From Acidovorax benzenivorans (GTDB lineage: Bacteria > Pseudomonadota > Gammaproteobacteria > Burkholderiales > Burkholderiaceae_C): a stretch of 64,000 bases of DNA. Location of the stretch: assembly GCF_028680575.1 (NCBI RefSeq), contig NZ_JAPCKI010000006.1:62001-126000 (forward strand), given 5' to 3'. Under the pieces are notes generated by a model. The model made no database searches and had not been told where the DNA came from. It saw nothing but the letters and a program-made list of their open reading frames with translations. The position numbers and the translations under genes were made by a program. Shown in pieces: positions 54,659 to 64,000 of this stretch. Positions within the stretch are counted from its first letter, which is position 1. Each line of letters begins with the position of its first letter.

Positions 54659-54967
54659 CTTGGCCCCTTCTGACGCAAGAGCTCCGCCCGCCGCGACGCC
54701 ACAAAACTGCCGACATACCGCGCAGACAAACACTCTGCCGGGAACAGCGATACAGCATCGCCAGTGGCACACAACCCCTCCCAGCACACCTCCCGCCGTC
54801 AACGACGGTGCCTCACACACATCGCGCCGCGCGGATGGCAGCTTAGATGTTTGCAAACATCCGCAACTGATGCAGACTGTGCGCTTCAGACGGCTGTCAC
54901 AGGATGCCCCGCCAACTGGCGGCAGACTGCACACCGAAGTCCCACACCCTCCACAACCAGCACCATC
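54659..54967. other. Non-coding stretch, 309 bases
   Basis: No supported gene was found between the tRNA-Thr terminator and the small gene at 54968. The only clear signal is the palindrome at 54846-54861. Open frames here lack start sites and homology. Confidence 0.5.
54846..54861. promoter_or_regulatory. Perfect 16-bp palindrome, possible operator
   Basis: GATGTTTGCAAACATC is a perfect inverted repeat with no loop, about 107 bases upstream of the small gene at 54968. The form suits a dimeric repressor (TetR/LacI-like), but no regulator can be named. Confidence 0.4.
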
Positions 54968-55174
54968 ATGAGTGTCGAACGCAGAGGCAGCATGGACCGC
55001 CGCACCAGCCAGGATCGCCGCCAGGAAGAAAAAGGCCCACCCACCAATTTTGAGCGGCGGCGAGCCATTGAGGCGCGCCAGCCCGAGTTGACGGAACTGC
55101 ACATGAGCGAGGATGAACTCAGGGCATTGGGTTTTGTACCCGCGCCCAAAAGCAACCCGCGAACAACCGGCTGA
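54968..55174 (+). CDS. Small basic protein of unknown function
   Basis: A 68-residue frame, MSVERRGSMDRRTSQDRRQE at the start and ELHMSEDELRALGFVPAPKS near the end. The first half is very rich in Arg, Asp and Glu with repeated DRR/ERR units; the second half looks like one acidic helix. No signal peptide or known domain was recognised. It is supported by a plausible ATG, third-position GC use like that of neighbours and isolation between two units. It could still be a chance frame. Confidence 0.45.
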   Translation: MSVERRGSMDRRTSQDRRQEEKGPPTNFERRRAIEARQPELTELHMSEDELRALGFVPAPKSNPRTTG

Positions 55175-55248
55175 GCCTTGCGCCAGGCCCGTTTGCAGGC
55201 ATCCCCGCGCCGCATACAACAGGACGACAAGAACGGCGTGAGGTGCGC

Positions 55249-55578
55249 CTACCCGTCTACGCCAGAGACCGGCAAGCCGATCAAGCGATGCGCCACCATA
55301 TCCAGCGCAGGCCTTGCATTGCCTTGTTTGTCCGTCCAGACACGAGGATTCAGACTGCCAGACAGCGCCACCGAATCACCGTCACGCAGTTGATGAAGAG
55401 ACATGCAGAGCCCCTCGTCAAAGGCGATGACATTGACGAAAAGCACTTCGCCCTCTGCCGTGCTGGCTCGCACCTTCGCCAGGGTGTAGGCCTTGCCCGC
55501 CTTGTCCGTGCGGCGCTCTGCCTCACCATATAGCCGTCCGGCCACCAAGCCATCAATCATCAAGGTCCCCATGCCCAT
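55249..55578 (-). CDS. Single-stranded DNA-binding-like OB-fold protein
   Basis: A 109-residue OB-fold protein. LMIDGLVAGRLYGEAERRTD begins strand 1, followed by KAGKAYTLAKVRAS, VLFVNVIAFDEGLCMSLHQL and RDGDSVALSGSLNPRVWTDK, the SSB layout. It is shorter than housekeeping SSB (about 160-180 residues) and lacks the acidic Pro-Phe tail, so it is probably an accessory SSB like those of mobile or repair systems. The start could be ATG 55578, 55572 or 55560. No phage or conjugation genes are nearby. Confidence 0.7.
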   Translation of the reverse strand: MGMGTLMIDGLVAGRLYGEAERRTDKAGKAYTLAKVRASTAEGEVLFVNVIAFDEGLCMSLHQLRDGDSVALSGSLNPRVWTDKQGNARPALDMVAHRLIGLPVSGVDG

Positions 55579-55772
55579 CGTGGGCTTGTTGTTGCGCCTC
55601 TACCGCAGCAGCCTGCAATCACTGTCTCGCTGATGCAGCCGCCAGCACAGAGGCGCCCGCTACCGCCGCATTCTCGGTTCCTGAGCAAAAGCACAGCGCG
55701 ACTTTGCAGAAACGTAAACACTACCATCGACCAGCAACGCCAGAGCCAATGAAGCCAGTGGAGAGAAAAAGC

Positions 55773-55806
55773 AAAAAAGCCCGGCTCCTTTCGGAACCGG
55801 GCTTTT
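55773..55806 (-). terminator. Terminator after tRNA-Pro
   Basis: GCCCGGTTCC/GGAGCCGGGC-type stem with a GAAA-like loop and six T residues on the minus strand, just past tRNA-Pro and closing the translation/IHF operon. Confidence 0.88.
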
Positions 55807-55814
55807 GCTATCAA

Positions 55815-55891
55815 TGGTCGGCGTGGCGGGATTCGAACTCGCGACCCCTTGCACCCCATGCAAGTGCGCTACCAGGCTGCGCTACACGCCG
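55815..55891 (-). tRNA. tRNA-Pro (GGG)
   Basis: 77 nt including CCA. The acceptor stem is CGGCGTG/CACGCCG, the anticodon stem-loop CTTGCATGGGGTGCAAG gives anticodon GGG, and the T-loop is GTTCGAATC. It lies 30 bases after the MerR gene. Confidence 0.96.
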
Positions 55892-55921
55892 ACAAGACTT
55901 AGATTATATGGGGAAAAAAGC

Positions 55922-56359
55922 TCAGTTCAGAGAAAGTAGCGCACGAATTTCAAATAATTCTTGGCGCACTGCGTTGGAGTCCAGGGAGTAGCCTGCTGCG
56001 ACGATAGACAGATCGCGCGCACTGTCCACCAGCATGCTGGGCAGTTCGGCATCCTGCGCCGTAGCCGATTCATCAGCGCCCGTAGCGCCTTCTCGCGATG
56101 GATGCGAAAGCTCCTGCAGGCGATTGCGCGCCCCGCTGATGGTGAAGCCCTGGTCATACAGCAAGTCACGGATGCGGCGAATCATCAGCACCTCATGGTG
56201 CTGGTAATAACGCCGGTTGCCACGCCGCTTCATGGGTCGCAGCTGCGTGAACTCCTGCTCCCAGTAACGCAACACATGCGGCTTGACGCCACACAGCTCC
56301 GCAACCTCACCAATCGTGAAGTATCGCTTGGCAGGAATGGAAGGGAGGGTGGTGCCCAT
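55922..56359 (-). CDS. MerR-family transcriptional regulator
   Basis: A 145-residue regulator. RYFTIGEVAELCGVKPHVLR and YWEQEFTQLRPMKRRGNRRY make the MerR winged helix, and IRRIRDLLYDQGFTISGARN follows. The C-terminal part has no metal-binding cysteines, so it belongs to the non-metal group found next to ihfA in betaproteobacteria. The start is ATG 56359 (MGTTLPSIPAKRYFTIGEV); a TTG five codons earlier is open. It lies 97 bases after ihfA, in the same operon. Confidence 0.9.
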   Translation of the reverse strand: MGTTLPSIPAKRYFTIGEVAELCGVKPHVLRYWEQEFTQLRPMKRRGNRRYYQHHEVLMIRRIRDLLYDQGFTISGARNRLQELSHPSREGATGADESATAQDAELPSMLVDSARDLSIVAAGYSLDSNAVRQELFEIRALLSLN

Positions 56360-56456
56360 GAGATGCGGGTTCAAACGGGAAAGCTTTCAAGCGTACTGCA
56401 GACCAGCCTGCGCCGCCAGCCACCATGAACATCTTGGCAACAAAAACGGCACAAAT

Positions 56457-56783
56457 TCACGCAACAGCTGCCGTCTGGATCTGCTCTTTGAGCTTGCTGC
56501 TGGCGTGAAAAGTGACAACGCGGCGCGCCTTGATGGGAATGGCCTCCCCCGTGCGCGGATTGCGGCCGGGACGAGGTGCTTTGGTGCGGATTTGAAAGTT
56601 GCCAAACCCCGACAGCTTCACGTCCTTGCCTTCGACCAGGCTTTGGGCAATCAGGTCGAAAAAGGCGTCGATCATGTCCTTGGATTCACGCTTGTTCAGG
56701 CCGATTTGATCGAACAACAGATCCGCCAACTGCGCCTTGGTCAGCGCTGGTGTCTCCAGGCTTTCAACTGCGAATTCGATCAT
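56457..56783 (-). CDS. ihfA: Integration host factor alpha subunit
   Basis: A 108-residue DNA-bending protein that forms a heterodimer with Ihf[21 protein letters not shown] begins the fold, and [20 protein letters not shown] then [20 protein letters not shown] form the DNA-embracing arm with its Pro. It lies 25 bases after pheT, the conserved position of ihfA in proteobacteria. Confidence 0.96.
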   Translation of the reverse strand: MIEFAVESLETPALTKAQLADLLFDQIGLNKRESKDMIDAFFDLIAQSLVEGKDVKLSGFGNFQIRTKAPRPGRNPRTGEAIPIKARRVVTFHASSKLKEQIQTAAVA

Positions 56784-56808
56784 GGCTCATCACTCCCCTT
56801 GGACATCA

Positions 56809-59256
56809 TCACACCCGCAGACGAGCGCCCGCGCGCTGCGTCAACTGCGTTATCACGGATTGCATGGCCGCGTCGATTTCAGCCTCGGTGAGCGTGGCTT
56901 CATCGCGCCCCAGGGTGAGGCGTACGGCCAAGCTCTTCTCGCCGGGAGCCAGGCCGCCTGCTGGCGCTTCTTCGCCCGCACGCAGCACTTTGGGCCGGTA
57001 CACGTCAAACAGCACCGCAGAGCGCAGCATGCCACCCGGAACGGCCTGCTCCACCGCGCCCATGATGTCGGCGTGCGTCACACGCTCGGCCACCACCACG
57101 GCCAGGTCGCGCTCAACAGCCTGGTGTTTGGTCACTGACTTGAACTGTGGCACTGCACGCTGCAGCACGGCATCAAGCTCCAGCTCGAACATCACCGGTG
57201 CCAGCGGCAGATCCCACGACTGGCGCCACTGCGGGTGCAATTCGCCGACAAAACCAATGGCGCGCCCATCGACCAGCACGCGTGCGCAACGGCCGGGGTG
57301 CATGGCGGGGTGAGTGCCAGGCTCGAACGTCGCGCACAACGGTGCCAGCAGAGCTTCCACATCGCCCTTCACATCAAAGAAGTCGATGGACTGTTCCTTG
57401 CGCCCCCATTGCAGCATGTCGTTCGGGCCATAGGCCAAGCCCGACACACGCATAGGCTGGTGAAAGCCTTCGACCGTGGTGTCGGTATTGCGCACGCTGC
57501 CGTCGCGCAGGAACACACGGCCCAGCTCGAAAACGCGCACCCGCTCGGCCTTACGGTCCAGGTTGAACTTCAAAACTTGTAGCAGCGAGCCCAATAAAGT
57601 AGAGCGCATCACGCTCATCTGGCTTGCAATCGGGTTGAGCAGCTTGATGGGCTGCAAGTTGGCGGCCAGCTCATGCTCCCAACGCTCTTCCACAAAGCTG
57701 AAGTTGATCGTTTCCTGGTATCCCAGGGCTGCCAGCGAACGGCGCACCGCAAACGGGCTGCGTGTGGACTCAAGCGCCAGCTTGGGCGTGATAGGCGCCA
57801 GAGGCGGCGTGGTCGGCAGGTTGTTATAGCCCACCATGCGGGCGACTTCTTCGATCAGGTCTTCCTCGATGGTGATGTCAAAACGAAACGACGGCGGAGT
57901 GACCGTGAGCGTACCTTCGCCCTGCACCACGGGCAGGCCCAGGCGGGTCAGCGCGTCGGCGCACTGGGCTTGTGTCAGCGGCATACCGATGACCTTGGCG
58001 GCACGCGCCACGCGCAACGTGACGGGCTGTGGCACAAACAGGTTTACCGCTTGGTCATCCATGGGGCCACACGCTGTGTCGGGCGTACCGCAGATATCGA
58101 TGACGAGTTGGGTGATGCGCTCGATGTGCTCCACCGTCAGGCTGGGGTCTACGCCGCGCTCGAAACGGTGACCGGCATCGGTCGAGAAGTTGAAGCGGCG
58201 CGAGCGGCCTGCAACCGCCTTGGGCCACCAGAACGCGGCCTCGATGTAGATGTGCCGGGTGTCGTCAGACACCGCCGTGGCGTCACCACCCATGATGCCA
58301 GCCAGCGATTCGACCTGGCTGTCATCGGCGATCACACCCACCTTGTCGTCCACCGTGATGGTGTTGCCATTGAGCAGCTTGAGTTGCTCGCCCGGCTTGC
58401 CCCAGCGCACATCCAGGCCACCATGGATCTTGTCCAGATCAAAAATGTGCGACGGGCGTCCCAACTCAAACATCACATAGTTGGAGATGTCCACCAGCGG
58501 CGACACCCCACGCTGACCGCAGCGCGCCAGACGGTCCAGCATCCATTGCGGGGTGGCAGCCCGCGTGTTCACGTTGCGCACGACACGGCCAGAGAAGCGA
58601 CCACACAGGTCAGGTGCACTCACCTTCACGGGCAGTTTGTCCGTCAGCTTGGCGGCCACAGCAGGGAACGAAGGGCGTTGCAGCGGCGTACTCGTCAATG
58701 CGGACACTTCACGCGCGATGCCATAGACGCTCAGGCAATGCGCTAGATTGGGCGTGAGCTTGAGCGTGAACAGCGTGTCGTCGAGGTTCAGGTGCTCACG
58801 GATGTCCTGGCCCACAGGGGCCGAGGCATCGAGCTCCAGCAGGCCGCCGTGGTCTTCCGACAGCTTGAGCTCACGGGCGGAACACAACATGCCTTGGCTC
58901 TCCACGCCACGCAGCTTGCCTACCTTGATGAGGAAAGGCTTGCCATCATCGCCAGGCGGCAGCTCGGCGCCCACCAGTGCGCAAGGCACCTTGATGCCCA
59001 CGCGGGCATTGGGTGCACCACAGACGATGTTCAGCAGGGCGCCCTGCCCCACATCCACCTGGCACACACGCAGGCGGTCGGCGTCGGGGTGCTGCACCGC
59101 CTCCTTGATCTCACCCACCACGATCTTGGTGAAAGGTGGGGCCACGGGACGCAGTTCCTCCACCTCAAGGCCCGCCATGGTCAGCGTTTCAGCCAGCTCG
59201 GCCGTCGTCAAAGGGGGGTTGCAGAACTCACGCAACCAGGATTCAGGAAATTGCAT
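56809..59256 (-). CDS. pheT: Phenylalanyl-tRNA synthetase beta subunit
   Basis: An 815-residue subunit that carries the tRNA-binding and editing domains of PheRS. It starts [20 protein letters not shown] and continues with the tRNA-binding domain ([17 protein letters not shown]), B3/B4 editing domain, B5 domain ([20 protein letters not shown]), and the C-terminal anticodon-binding domain ([20 protein letters not shown]). The length is normal. It works with PheS as an alpha2beta2 enzyme and lies 72 bases after pheS. Confidence 0.97.
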   Translation of the reverse strand: MQFPESWLREFCNPPLTTAELAETLTMAGLEVEELRPVAPPFTKIVVGEIKEAVQHPDADRLRVCQVDVGQGALLNIVCGAPNARVGIKVPCALVGAELPPGDDGKPFLIKVGKLRGVESQGMLCSARELKLSEDHGGLLELDASAPVGQDIREHLNLDDTLFTLKLTPNLAHCLSVYGIAREVSALTSTPLQRPSFPAVAAKLTDKLPVKVSAPDLCGRFSGRVVRNVNTRAATPQWMLDRLARCGQRGVSPLVDISNYVMFELGRPSHIFDLDKIHGGLDVRWGKPGEQLKLLNGNTITVDDKVGVIADDSQVESLAGIMGGDATAVSDDTRHIYIEAAFWWPKAVAGRSRRFNFSTDAGHRFERGVDPSLTVEHIERITQLVIDICGTPDTACGPMDDQAVNLFVPQPVTLRVARAAKVIGMPLTQAQCADALTRLGLPVVQGEGTLTVTPPSFRFDITIEEDLIEEVARMVGYNNLPTTPPLAPITPKLALESTRSPFAVRRSLAALGYQETINFSFVEERWEHELAANLQPIKLLNPIASQMSVMRSTLLGSLLQVLKFNLDRKAERVRVFELGRVFLRDGSVRNTDTTVEGFHQPMRVSGLAYGPNDMLQWGRKEQSIDFFDVKGDVEALLAPLCATFEPGTHPAMHPGRCARVLVDGRAIGFVGELHPQWRQSWDLPLAPVMFELELDAVLQRAVPQFKSVTKHQAVERDLAVVVAERVTHADIMGAVEQAVPGGMLRSAVLFDVYRPKVLRAGEEAPAGGLAPGEKSLAVRLTLGRDEATLTEAEIDAAMQSVITQLTQRAGARLRV

Positions 59257-59328
59257 AGTCGGACACTCTTGTACAGAAGGTGCGCAGCGCGGCCACCGGG
59301 CTCGCGCGCGGAGCGAAGTCGGCGGGCT

Positions 59329-60381
59329 TTACTGGAACTGCGACAGGAAGCGGATGTCGCCGTCAAAGAACAGGCGCAAGTCGTTGACGCCGTAACGCAG
59401 CATGGTCAGGCGGTCTGGCCCCATGCCGAATGCAAAGCCGATGTACTTCTCAGGGTCGAGGCCCATGTTGCGCACCACGTTGGGGTGCACCTGGCCCGAG
59501 CCAGCCACTTCGAGCCAACGGCCAGCCAACGGGCCCGCCTGGAACTGGATGTCGATCTCGGCGCTGGGCTCCGTGAACGGGAAGAAGCTGGGACGGAAGC
59601 GCAACACGAGGTCGTCGCTTTCAAAAAACGTGCGGCAGAAATCCGTGAAGATGACCTTCAGGTCCTTGAAGCTCACGTTTTCACCAATCCACAGGCCTTC
59701 GCACTGGTGAAACATGGGCGAGTGCGTAGCGTCGCTGTCCACGCGATAGGTGCGGCCCGGCGCGATGACGCGGATTTCGGGCATAGCCTGACCGGCATCC
59801 AGCGTGGCGCGGTGTTTCTTGACATGCTGCACCGCATGACGGATCTGCATGGGGCTGGTGTGTGTGCGCAGCAGGTTGGGGGCGGTGGCAGTGCCGCCTT
59901 CCACATAAAACGTGTCGTGCATGGAGCGCGCGGGGTGGTCTTCCGGCGTATTCAATGCGGTGAAGTTGAACCAGTCGGTTTCGATCTCAGGGCCTTCGGC
60001 GACGTCAAACCCCATGGAGCCGAAGATGCCCTGGATGCGTTCGAGCGTGAGCGATACCGGGTGCAGGCCACCCTGCCCGCGCTGGCGGCCTGGCAGGCTC
60101 ACATCCAGTGCTTCGGCCTTGAGCTGCAACTGAAGTTCGGCATCGGCCAGGGCCTGGCGACGCGCGGTCAGCGCAGCCTCGATGGCCTGCTTGGCAACGT
60201 TGATGGCGGCACCGCGGGATTTCTTTTCCTCGACGGACAGTTGCGCCATGCCCTTCATGAGCTCGGTCACGCGGCCCGACTTGCCCAGAAACTGCGCCTT
60301 GGCGTTTTCGAGGTCAGCGGGGGTTGCGCTTTGGGCAAACAGTTGCGTCGCGCTCTCGACCAGGGAATCCAACTCGTTCAT
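59329..60381 (-). CDS. pheS: Phenylalanyl-tRNA synthetase alpha subunit
   Basis: A 350-residue class II catalytic subunit. It has an N-terminal coiled coil (about 1-90), motif 2 in [20 protein letters not shown], and motif 3 in [39 protein letters not shown] matches the Phe-binding region, where the residue after the FTEPS segment sets specificity. The start is ATG 60381. It lies 101 bases after rplT, with a family-B repeat in between. Confidence 0.97.
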   Translation of the reverse strand: MNELDSLVESATQLFAQSATPADLENAKAQFLGKSGRVTELMKGMAQLSVEEKKSRGAAINVAKQAIEAALTARRQALADAELQLQLKAEALDVSLPGRQRGQGGLHPVSLTLERIQGIFGSMGFDVAEGPEIETDWFNFTALNTPEDHPARSMHDTFYVEGGTATAPNLLRTHTSPMQIRHAVQHVKKHRATLDAGQAMPEIRVIAPGRTYRVDSDATHSPMFHQCEGLWIGENVSFKDLKVIFTDFCRTFFESDDLVLRFRPSFFPFTEPSAEIDIQFQAGPLAGRWLEVAGSGQVHPNVVRNMGLDPEKYIGFAFGMGPDRLTMLRYGVNDLRLFFDGDIRFLSQFQ

Positions 60382-60389
60382 ATCGACTC

Positions 60390-60470
60390 TTGAAAATGAA
60401 CAAGGGCTAGTGCCTTTTCAAGCCCTAGCCCTTGCTGTTATTGCGCAAGCAGCTATCAGAACGATAGCCG
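60390..60470 (+). repeat. Family-B interspersed repeat in the rplT-pheS gap
   Basis: Contains GGGCTAGTGCC, a hairpin with CCTAGCCCTT, then GCGCAAGCAGCTATCAGAAC and GATAGC. The orientation is opposite to the surrounding genes. It fills most of the 101-base gap and may act as an RNA hairpin between the two cistrons. Confidence 0.75.
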
Positions 60471-60482
60471 CTCATCGTGAAC

Positions 60483-60842
60483 TCAAGCAGCCAGCTTGGC
60501 CTTGACTTGCTCCACGATGCTGCCAAAGGCAGCCTTGTCGTGCACTGCGAGGTCGGCCAGCATCTTGCGGTCGATCTCGATGGATGCCTTCTTCAGGCCG
60601 TTGGCGAACTGGCTGTAGGTCAGGCCCAGTTCACGGGCAGCGGCGTTGATACGAGCGATCCACAACTGGCGGAACACGCGCTTCTTGGTGCGGCGGTCAC
60701 GGTAGGCATATTGCCCAGCCTTCATTACCGCCTGTTTGGCGATACGGAAGACGTTACCGCGGCGACCACGGAAACCCTTAGCAAGGGCGAGAACTTTCTT
60801 GTGACGGGCACGGGCCGTTACACCACGTTTGACGCGAGGCAT
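60483..60842 (-). CDS. rplT: 50S ribosomal protein L20
   Basis: A 119-residue ribosomal protein, starting [20 protein letters not shown] and followed by [20 protein letters not shown]. The basic N-terminal helix contacts 23S rRNA and the globular C-terminal part ([20 protein letters not shown]) is conserved. It lies 26 bases after rpmI. L20 often regulates this operon by binding its own mRNA leader. Confidence 0.98.
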   Translation of the reverse strand: MPRVKRGVTARARHKKVLALAKGFRGRRGNVFRIAKQAVMKAGQYAYRDRRTKKRVFRQLWIARINAAARELGLTYSQFANGLKKASIEIDRKMLADLAVHDKAAFGSIVEQVKAKLAA

Positions 60843-60868
60843 GTATGTACTCCTTGTTCGTCAGTAAA

Positions 60869-61072
60869 TTAAACGCCCATGCCGGGCAGCATCTGTGAAA
60901 TCGAGCCCATATTGGTCTCGTGCACAGCAACCGCACCACGCAGATGGCGCTTGTTCTTGGTGGTCTTCTTGGTCAAGATGTGACGCTTGAAGGCTTGACC
61001 GCGCTTGACGGTGCCACCGGGACGAACGCGGAAACGTTTTTTCGCGCTGCTCTTGGTCTTCATTTTGGGCAT
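60869..61072 (-). CDS. rpmI: 50S ribosomal protein L35
   Basis: A 67-residue ribosomal protein, [20 protein letters not shown] with [33 protein letters not shown] precedes the ATG. It is second to infC in the conserved thrS-infC-rpmI-rplT order. Confidence 0.98.
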   Translation of the reverse strand: MPKMKTKSSAKKRFRVRPGGTVKRGQAFKRHILTKKTTKNKRHLRGAVAVHETNMGSISQMLPGMGV

Positions 61073-61105
61073 GTGAATGCTCCTTTTTCATTGTGCTCGC
61101 GAGGC

Positions 61106-61207
61106 GTTTGCAGACCGATCTGCAAACTTGTTGGCCCCGAGCCACTTTTATCGAAGGGCTTACACCCTCCGCTCGGCAGTGCTCGAAAGCACCGCCTTTT
61201 CGAGCAC
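61106..61207 (-). promoter_or_regulatory. Structured leader upstream of rpmI
   Basis: The 182-base infC-rpmI gap holds two strong hairpins: GTTTGCAGA/TCTGCAAAC (61106-61127) and GTGCTCGAAA/TTTCGAGCAC (61179-61207). Neither is followed by a T run on the minus strand, so they are not terminators. A role as an L20- or L35-responsive translational control leader is inferred from the gene context. Confidence 0.4.
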
Positions 61208-61254
61208 CGCGCCCTTGCAGACGCATTGCTCAAACGCTGAAACTGCCCTGCAAC

Positions 61255-61857
61255 CTAAGCTGCTGCGCCGGTTGCCGGCGCCGCGCCTTCAGCCGCAGGT
61301 CTGCCCGCAGGCTTCTTCTTGCCCGGCGCAATCATCATGATCATCTGGCGGCCTTCCAGCTTGGGAAACTGCTCGATGATGATGCTGTCTGCCAACTCGT
61401 CGCGAATCCGGTTCAGCAAAGCCAAGCCGAGTTCCTGGTGCGTGATTTCGCGACCGCGAAACCGCAGCGTGATCTTGCACTTGTCACCATCCGCCAGAAA
61501 ACGGCGGATGTTGCGCATCTTGATGTTGTAGTCGCCATCGTCCGTCCCGGGGCGGAACTTGACTTCCTTGATCTCAATGACCGTCTGCTTGGCTTTGGCT
61601 TCTGCCGCACGCTTTTGCTCTTGGTACTTGAACTTGCCGTAGTCCATGAGGCGGCACACTGGGGGATTCGCCGTGGCGGCGATTTCCACCAGATCCACGT
61701 CCAACTCACCGGCCATGCGCAAGGCCTCCATGAGGCTGACAACACCCAAAGGCTCGTTATCAGGCCCGGACAGGCGAACTTCCGGGGCCATGATTTCACG
61801 GTTCAGGCGGTGCTTGCGCTCTTCCCGGTGGCGACGATCACGAAATTCAGTAGCGAT
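61255..61857 (-). CDS. infC: Translation initiation factor IF-3, AUC start
   Basis: A 200-residue factor that prevents premature subunit joining and checks the initiator codon. The N-terminal domain begins [20 protein letters not shown] and continues to the linker ([20 protein letters not shown]); the C-domain has [20 protein letters not shown]. The first ATG in frame (61791) would remove 22 residues of the conserved N-domain. AAGGAAG at 61870-61864 lies 6 bases before ATC 61857, so an AUC start is most likely. IF-3 genes commonly use AUU-type starts for autoregulation. The C-terminal tail is Ala/Pro-rich. Confidence 0.93.
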   Translation of the reverse strand: MATEFRDRRHREERKHRLNREIMAPEVRLSGPDNEPLGVVSLMEALRMAGELDVDLVEIAATANPPVCRLMDYGKFKYQEQKRAAEAKAKQTVIEIKEVKFRPGTDDGDYNIKMRNIRRFLADGDKCKITLRFRGREITHQELGLALLNRIRDELADSIIIEQFPKLEGRQMIMMIAPGKKKPAGRPAAEGAAPATGAAA

Positions 61858-61869
61858 GGCTATCTTCCT

Positions 61870-61900
61870 TGAATCAAAATGCTACAAAAAAAGTAGCTAC
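61870..61900. repeat. Short family-B-related hairpin, thrS-infC gap
   Basis: TGAATCAAAATGCTACAAAA then AAAGTAGCTACTTCC. GCTAC/GTAGC pairing resembles the GCTATC/GATAGC end of the family, but the match is short and overlaps the infC ribosome-binding region. Confidence 0.35.
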
Positions 61901-61944
61901 TTCCGCACAGTCCGCGAGCGGCAAAGCAGTTTTTGTGTTCAAAA

Positions 61945-63864
61945 TCAGGCTTTGGTGGCGATGTCACTAGCGATCAACTCAATGAACGCATCCACAGACA
62001 TCACACCGAGGTCACGATTACCCCGGGCTCGCACTGCGACGGCTCCTGCCGCCTTTTCCTTGTCGCCTGCGACGAGGATGTAGGGCAGCTTTTGCATCGA
62101 ATGCTCCCGTATTTTATACGTAATCTTCTCGTTGCGCAGATCCAGGACCACCCTAAGGCCTTGATTGGGCAGCGCTTTTTGCAGTTTTGCTGCGATTTCA
62201 CGACAGTAATCGGACTGCGCATCCGTGATGTTGAGCACCGAAACCTGCACAGGAGCAAGCCATGTGGGCAAGGCGCCTGCGTGCTGCTCGATCAGAATCC
62301 CGATGAAGCGCTCCAGACTGCCCACGATGGCGCGATGCAGCATGATGGGCCGATGGCGGGCGCCATCTTCGCCCACAAACTCCGCATCCAAACGCTCCGG
62401 CATGTTCGGATCCACCTGGATCGTGCCGCACTGCCAGGGGCGCCCCAACGCATCCTTGAGCGTGTACTCAATCTTAGGCCCGTAAAAGGCGCCCTCTCCG
62501 GGCAGGTACTCGAACTCACAACCGGACGCCTTCAACCCCTCGGCCAACGCGCTCTCGGCACGGTCCCAGCTTTCCTCGCTACCGATGCGCTTCTCAGGTC
62601 GTGTGGACAGCTTGTAGATGATGTCCGTGAACCCGAAGTCCTTGTAGACCTTTTGCAGCAACGTAGTGAACGCCACCACTTCGGACTGAATCTGGTCTTC
62701 GGTGCAAAAGATATGGCCGTCGTCCTGTGTAAAGGCACGCACACGCATGATGCCGTGCAGGCCACCGGTCGGCTCATTGCGATGGCATTGGCCGAACTCG
62801 CCAAAACGCAGAGGCAGGTCGCGGTAGCTCTTGATACCCTGCTTGAAGATGATGATGTGCCCGGGGCAGTTCATCGGCTTGAGCGCGTAGTCGCGCTTTT
62901 CCGATTCCGTCACAAACATGTTCTCGCGGTACTTGTCCCAGTGGCCGGTCTTCTCCCAAAGCCCCTGATCCAGGATCTGCGGCCCCTTGACCTCCTGGTA
63001 ACCGTTGTCGCGGTACACGCGGCGCATGTACTGCTCCACCTCTTGCCAGACCGTCCAGCCCTTGGGGTGCCAGAAGACCGTGCCAGGCGAGTGCTCGTCG
63101 ATGTGGAACAGGTCCAGCTCGCGCCCCAGCTTGCGGTGGTCGCGCTTCTCGGCCTCTTCCAGCATTGTCAAATACTGCTGCAATTCATCTTTGGTGGCCC
63201 AGGCCGTGCCATAGACCCGCTGCAGCATCTCGTTGCGATGATCTCCACGCCAGTAGGCGCCAGCCACCTTCATGAGCTTGAAGAACTTGAGCTTACCGGT
63301 GCTGGGCACGTGGGGGCCGCGACACAGGTCTTCGAAACTGCCTTCGCGGTACAGGCTCACATCTTCGTTGCTGGGGATGCTGGCAATGATTTCTGCCTTG
63401 TAGTGCTCACCCAGGCCCTTGAAGTACGCCACCGCCTCATCACGCGGCAGCACGCGACGCACCACAGGCTCATCCTTGGCCGCCAATTCGGCCATGCGTT
63501 TTTCGATGGCAACAAGATCTTCGGGCGTGAAGGGGCGCTTGTAGGCAAAGTCGTAATAAAAGCCGTTTTCGATCACCGGACCGATGGTGACCTGCGCATC
63601 AGGAAACAGCTCCTTGACCGCGTAGGCCAGCAAGTGCGCGGTGGAGTGACGGATCACCTCCAACCCATCTGCATCCTTGGCCGTAATGATGGACAGCGGA
63701 CTGTCAGCCGCAATCTGGTAACTGGTGTCCACCACCTTGTCGCCAATCTTGCCCGCCAATGCGGCCTTGGCCAGACCCGAACCGATGGAGGCGGCCACTT
63801 CGGCCACCGTGACGGGGCCTGGAAACTCGCGCTGCGAACCGTCGGGAAGCGTGATGTGAATCAT
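61945..63864 (-). CDS. thrS: Threonyl-tRNA synthetase
   Basis: A 639-residue class II enzyme. It has the N-terminal TGS domain ([20 protein letters not shown]), an editing domain with SxH/HxxxH-type residues ([20 protein letters not shown]), the catalytic core (motif 2 [20 protein letters not shown]; motif 3 [20 protein letters not shown]) and an anticodon-binding C-terminal domain. The length is normal. It is the first visible gene of the translation operon, with a terminator-like hairpin in its leader. Confidence 0.97.
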   Translation of the reverse strand: MIHITLPDGSQREFPGPVTVAEVAASIGSGLAKAALAGKIGDKVVDTSYQIAADSPLSIITAKDADGLEVIRHSTAHLLAYAVKELFPDAQVTIGPVIENGFYYDFAYKRPFTPEDLVAIEKRMAELAAKDEPVVRRVLPRDEAVAYFKGLGEHYKAEIIASIPSNEDVSLYREGSFEDLCRGPHVPSTGKLKFFKLMKVAGAYWRGDHRNEMLQRVYGTAWATKDELQQYLTMLEEAEKRDHRKLGRELDLFHIDEHSPGTVFWHPKGWTVWQEVEQYMRRVYRDNGYQEVKGPQILDQGLWEKTGHWDKYRENMFVTESEKRDYALKPMNCPGHIIIFKQGIKSYRDLPLRFGEFGQCHRNEPTGGLHGIMRVRAFTQDDGHIFCTEDQIQSEVVAFTTLLQKVYKDFGFTDIIYKLSTRPEKRIGSEESWDRAESALAEGLKASGCEFEYLPGEGAFYGPKIEYTLKDALGRPWQCGTIQVDPNMPERLDAEFVGEDGARHRPIMLHRAIVGSLERFIGILIEQHAGALPTWLAPVQVSVLNITDAQSDYCREIAAKLQKALPNQGLRVVLDLRNEKITYKIREHSMQKLPYILVAGDKEKAAGAVAVRARGNRDLGVMSVDAFIELIASDIATKA

Positions 63865-63930
63865 GGGAGTAACTCTTTCTTTTCAATCAATGCAATGGGT
63901 GCGGGCACGCGCCAGGCCCAGAAAACAAAA

Positions 63931-63958
63931 AAGCGCGGAACAGGTCCGCGCTTTTTGG
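63931..63958. terminator. Terminator-like hairpin in the thrS leader
   Basis: AAGCGCGGA/TCCGCGCTT (63931-63939 with 63945-63953) has T runs on both strands: CTTTTTGG on plus and GCTTTTTTGTTTT on minus. It lies 67 bases upstream of the thrS start. It may end an upstream gene outside the window, or act as an attenuator for the thrS operon. Confidence 0.65.
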
Positions 63959-64000
63959 AGGTGTGTGCAATCTCGTGCAGGCGCGAACAGCCAGCCTCAA

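Noticed and set aside
54546-55891. Possible genomic island between tRNA-Thr and tRNA-Pro with an SSB-like gene
   Set aside because: No integrase, relaxase or direct repeat of a tRNA end was found, and base composition does not change.
61255-61791. infC starting at the first ATG (178 residues)
   Set aside because: The conserved N-domain extends 22 residues upstream and a good ribosome-binding sequence precedes ATC 61857.
63864-64000. T-box riboswitch before thrS
   Set aside because: T-boxes belong to Gram-positive bacteria, and no T-box sequence or specifier loop is seen; only a simple hairpin is present.

Overview
The window is high-GC, densely packed bacterial DNA. It most likely comes from a Comamonadaceae betaproteobacterium (Acidovorax-like). 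Supporting signs are a PHB phasin with PhaR-type operators, a LiuR-type operator, an orphan Bug-type solute-binding protein, the gene orders folC-dedD-cvpA-purF and thrS-infC-rpmI-rplT-pheS-pheT-ihfA-merR, and short interspersed repeats that I associate with this family. No insertion sequence, integrase, CRISPR array or rRNA gene was seen.

Layout: 1-10.7 kb holds a truncated hydroxyacid dehydrogenase, a NhaD-type antiporter, pncB, a thioesterase/HDAC-like pair, phaP, an iron-binding protein with a Fur-like box, a LiuR-type SDR and a large MASE3-PAS-GGDEF-EAL protein. 10.9-17.7 kb holds three tRNAs, gltX, and the purF/cvpA/dedD/folC operon. 17.7-29 kb is housekeeping (ppnP, argG, murB, yajQ, plsY, ybaK) with a periplasmic molybdopterin-fold protein next to a hybrid kinase, a retropepsin-like protease and a degenerate HD-GYP protein. 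29-32 kb is a LysR / Bug-protein / M20-peptidase unit. 32-47.6 kb is a catabolic block. It contains an SDR, a flavin monooxygenase and a dienelactone hydrolase/SnoaL fusion. Next to these is a nine-gene minus-strand operon that joins a four-component Rieske oxygenase to a complete branched-chain-amino-acid-type ABC importer. Two AraC regulators lie by these genes. 47.9-54.6 kb has an alpha/beta hydrolase, prfB with its programmed frameshift, a HAD phosphatase, pepN, fbp and tRNA-Thr. 54.9-64 kb has a small unknown gene, an SSB-like gene, tRNA-Pro and the translation/IHF operon ending at thrS.

The most unusual signals are two repeat families. Family A (about 130 bp, two copies) begins one base after the stop codon of the upstream gene and carries an open frame starting with ATG. 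One copy supplies the start codon and first ~44 codons of a secreted protease. The other forms a 55-codon frame that fills the livH-livM junction, with one base between stop and start at each end. Family B (about 55-65 bp, eight full or partial copies) is intergenic except for one copy read in frame inside pepN. Other points are a 14-base PhaR-like site shared by phaP and a catabolic SDR, an FNR-type box before an AraC gene, and an AUC start codon for infC.
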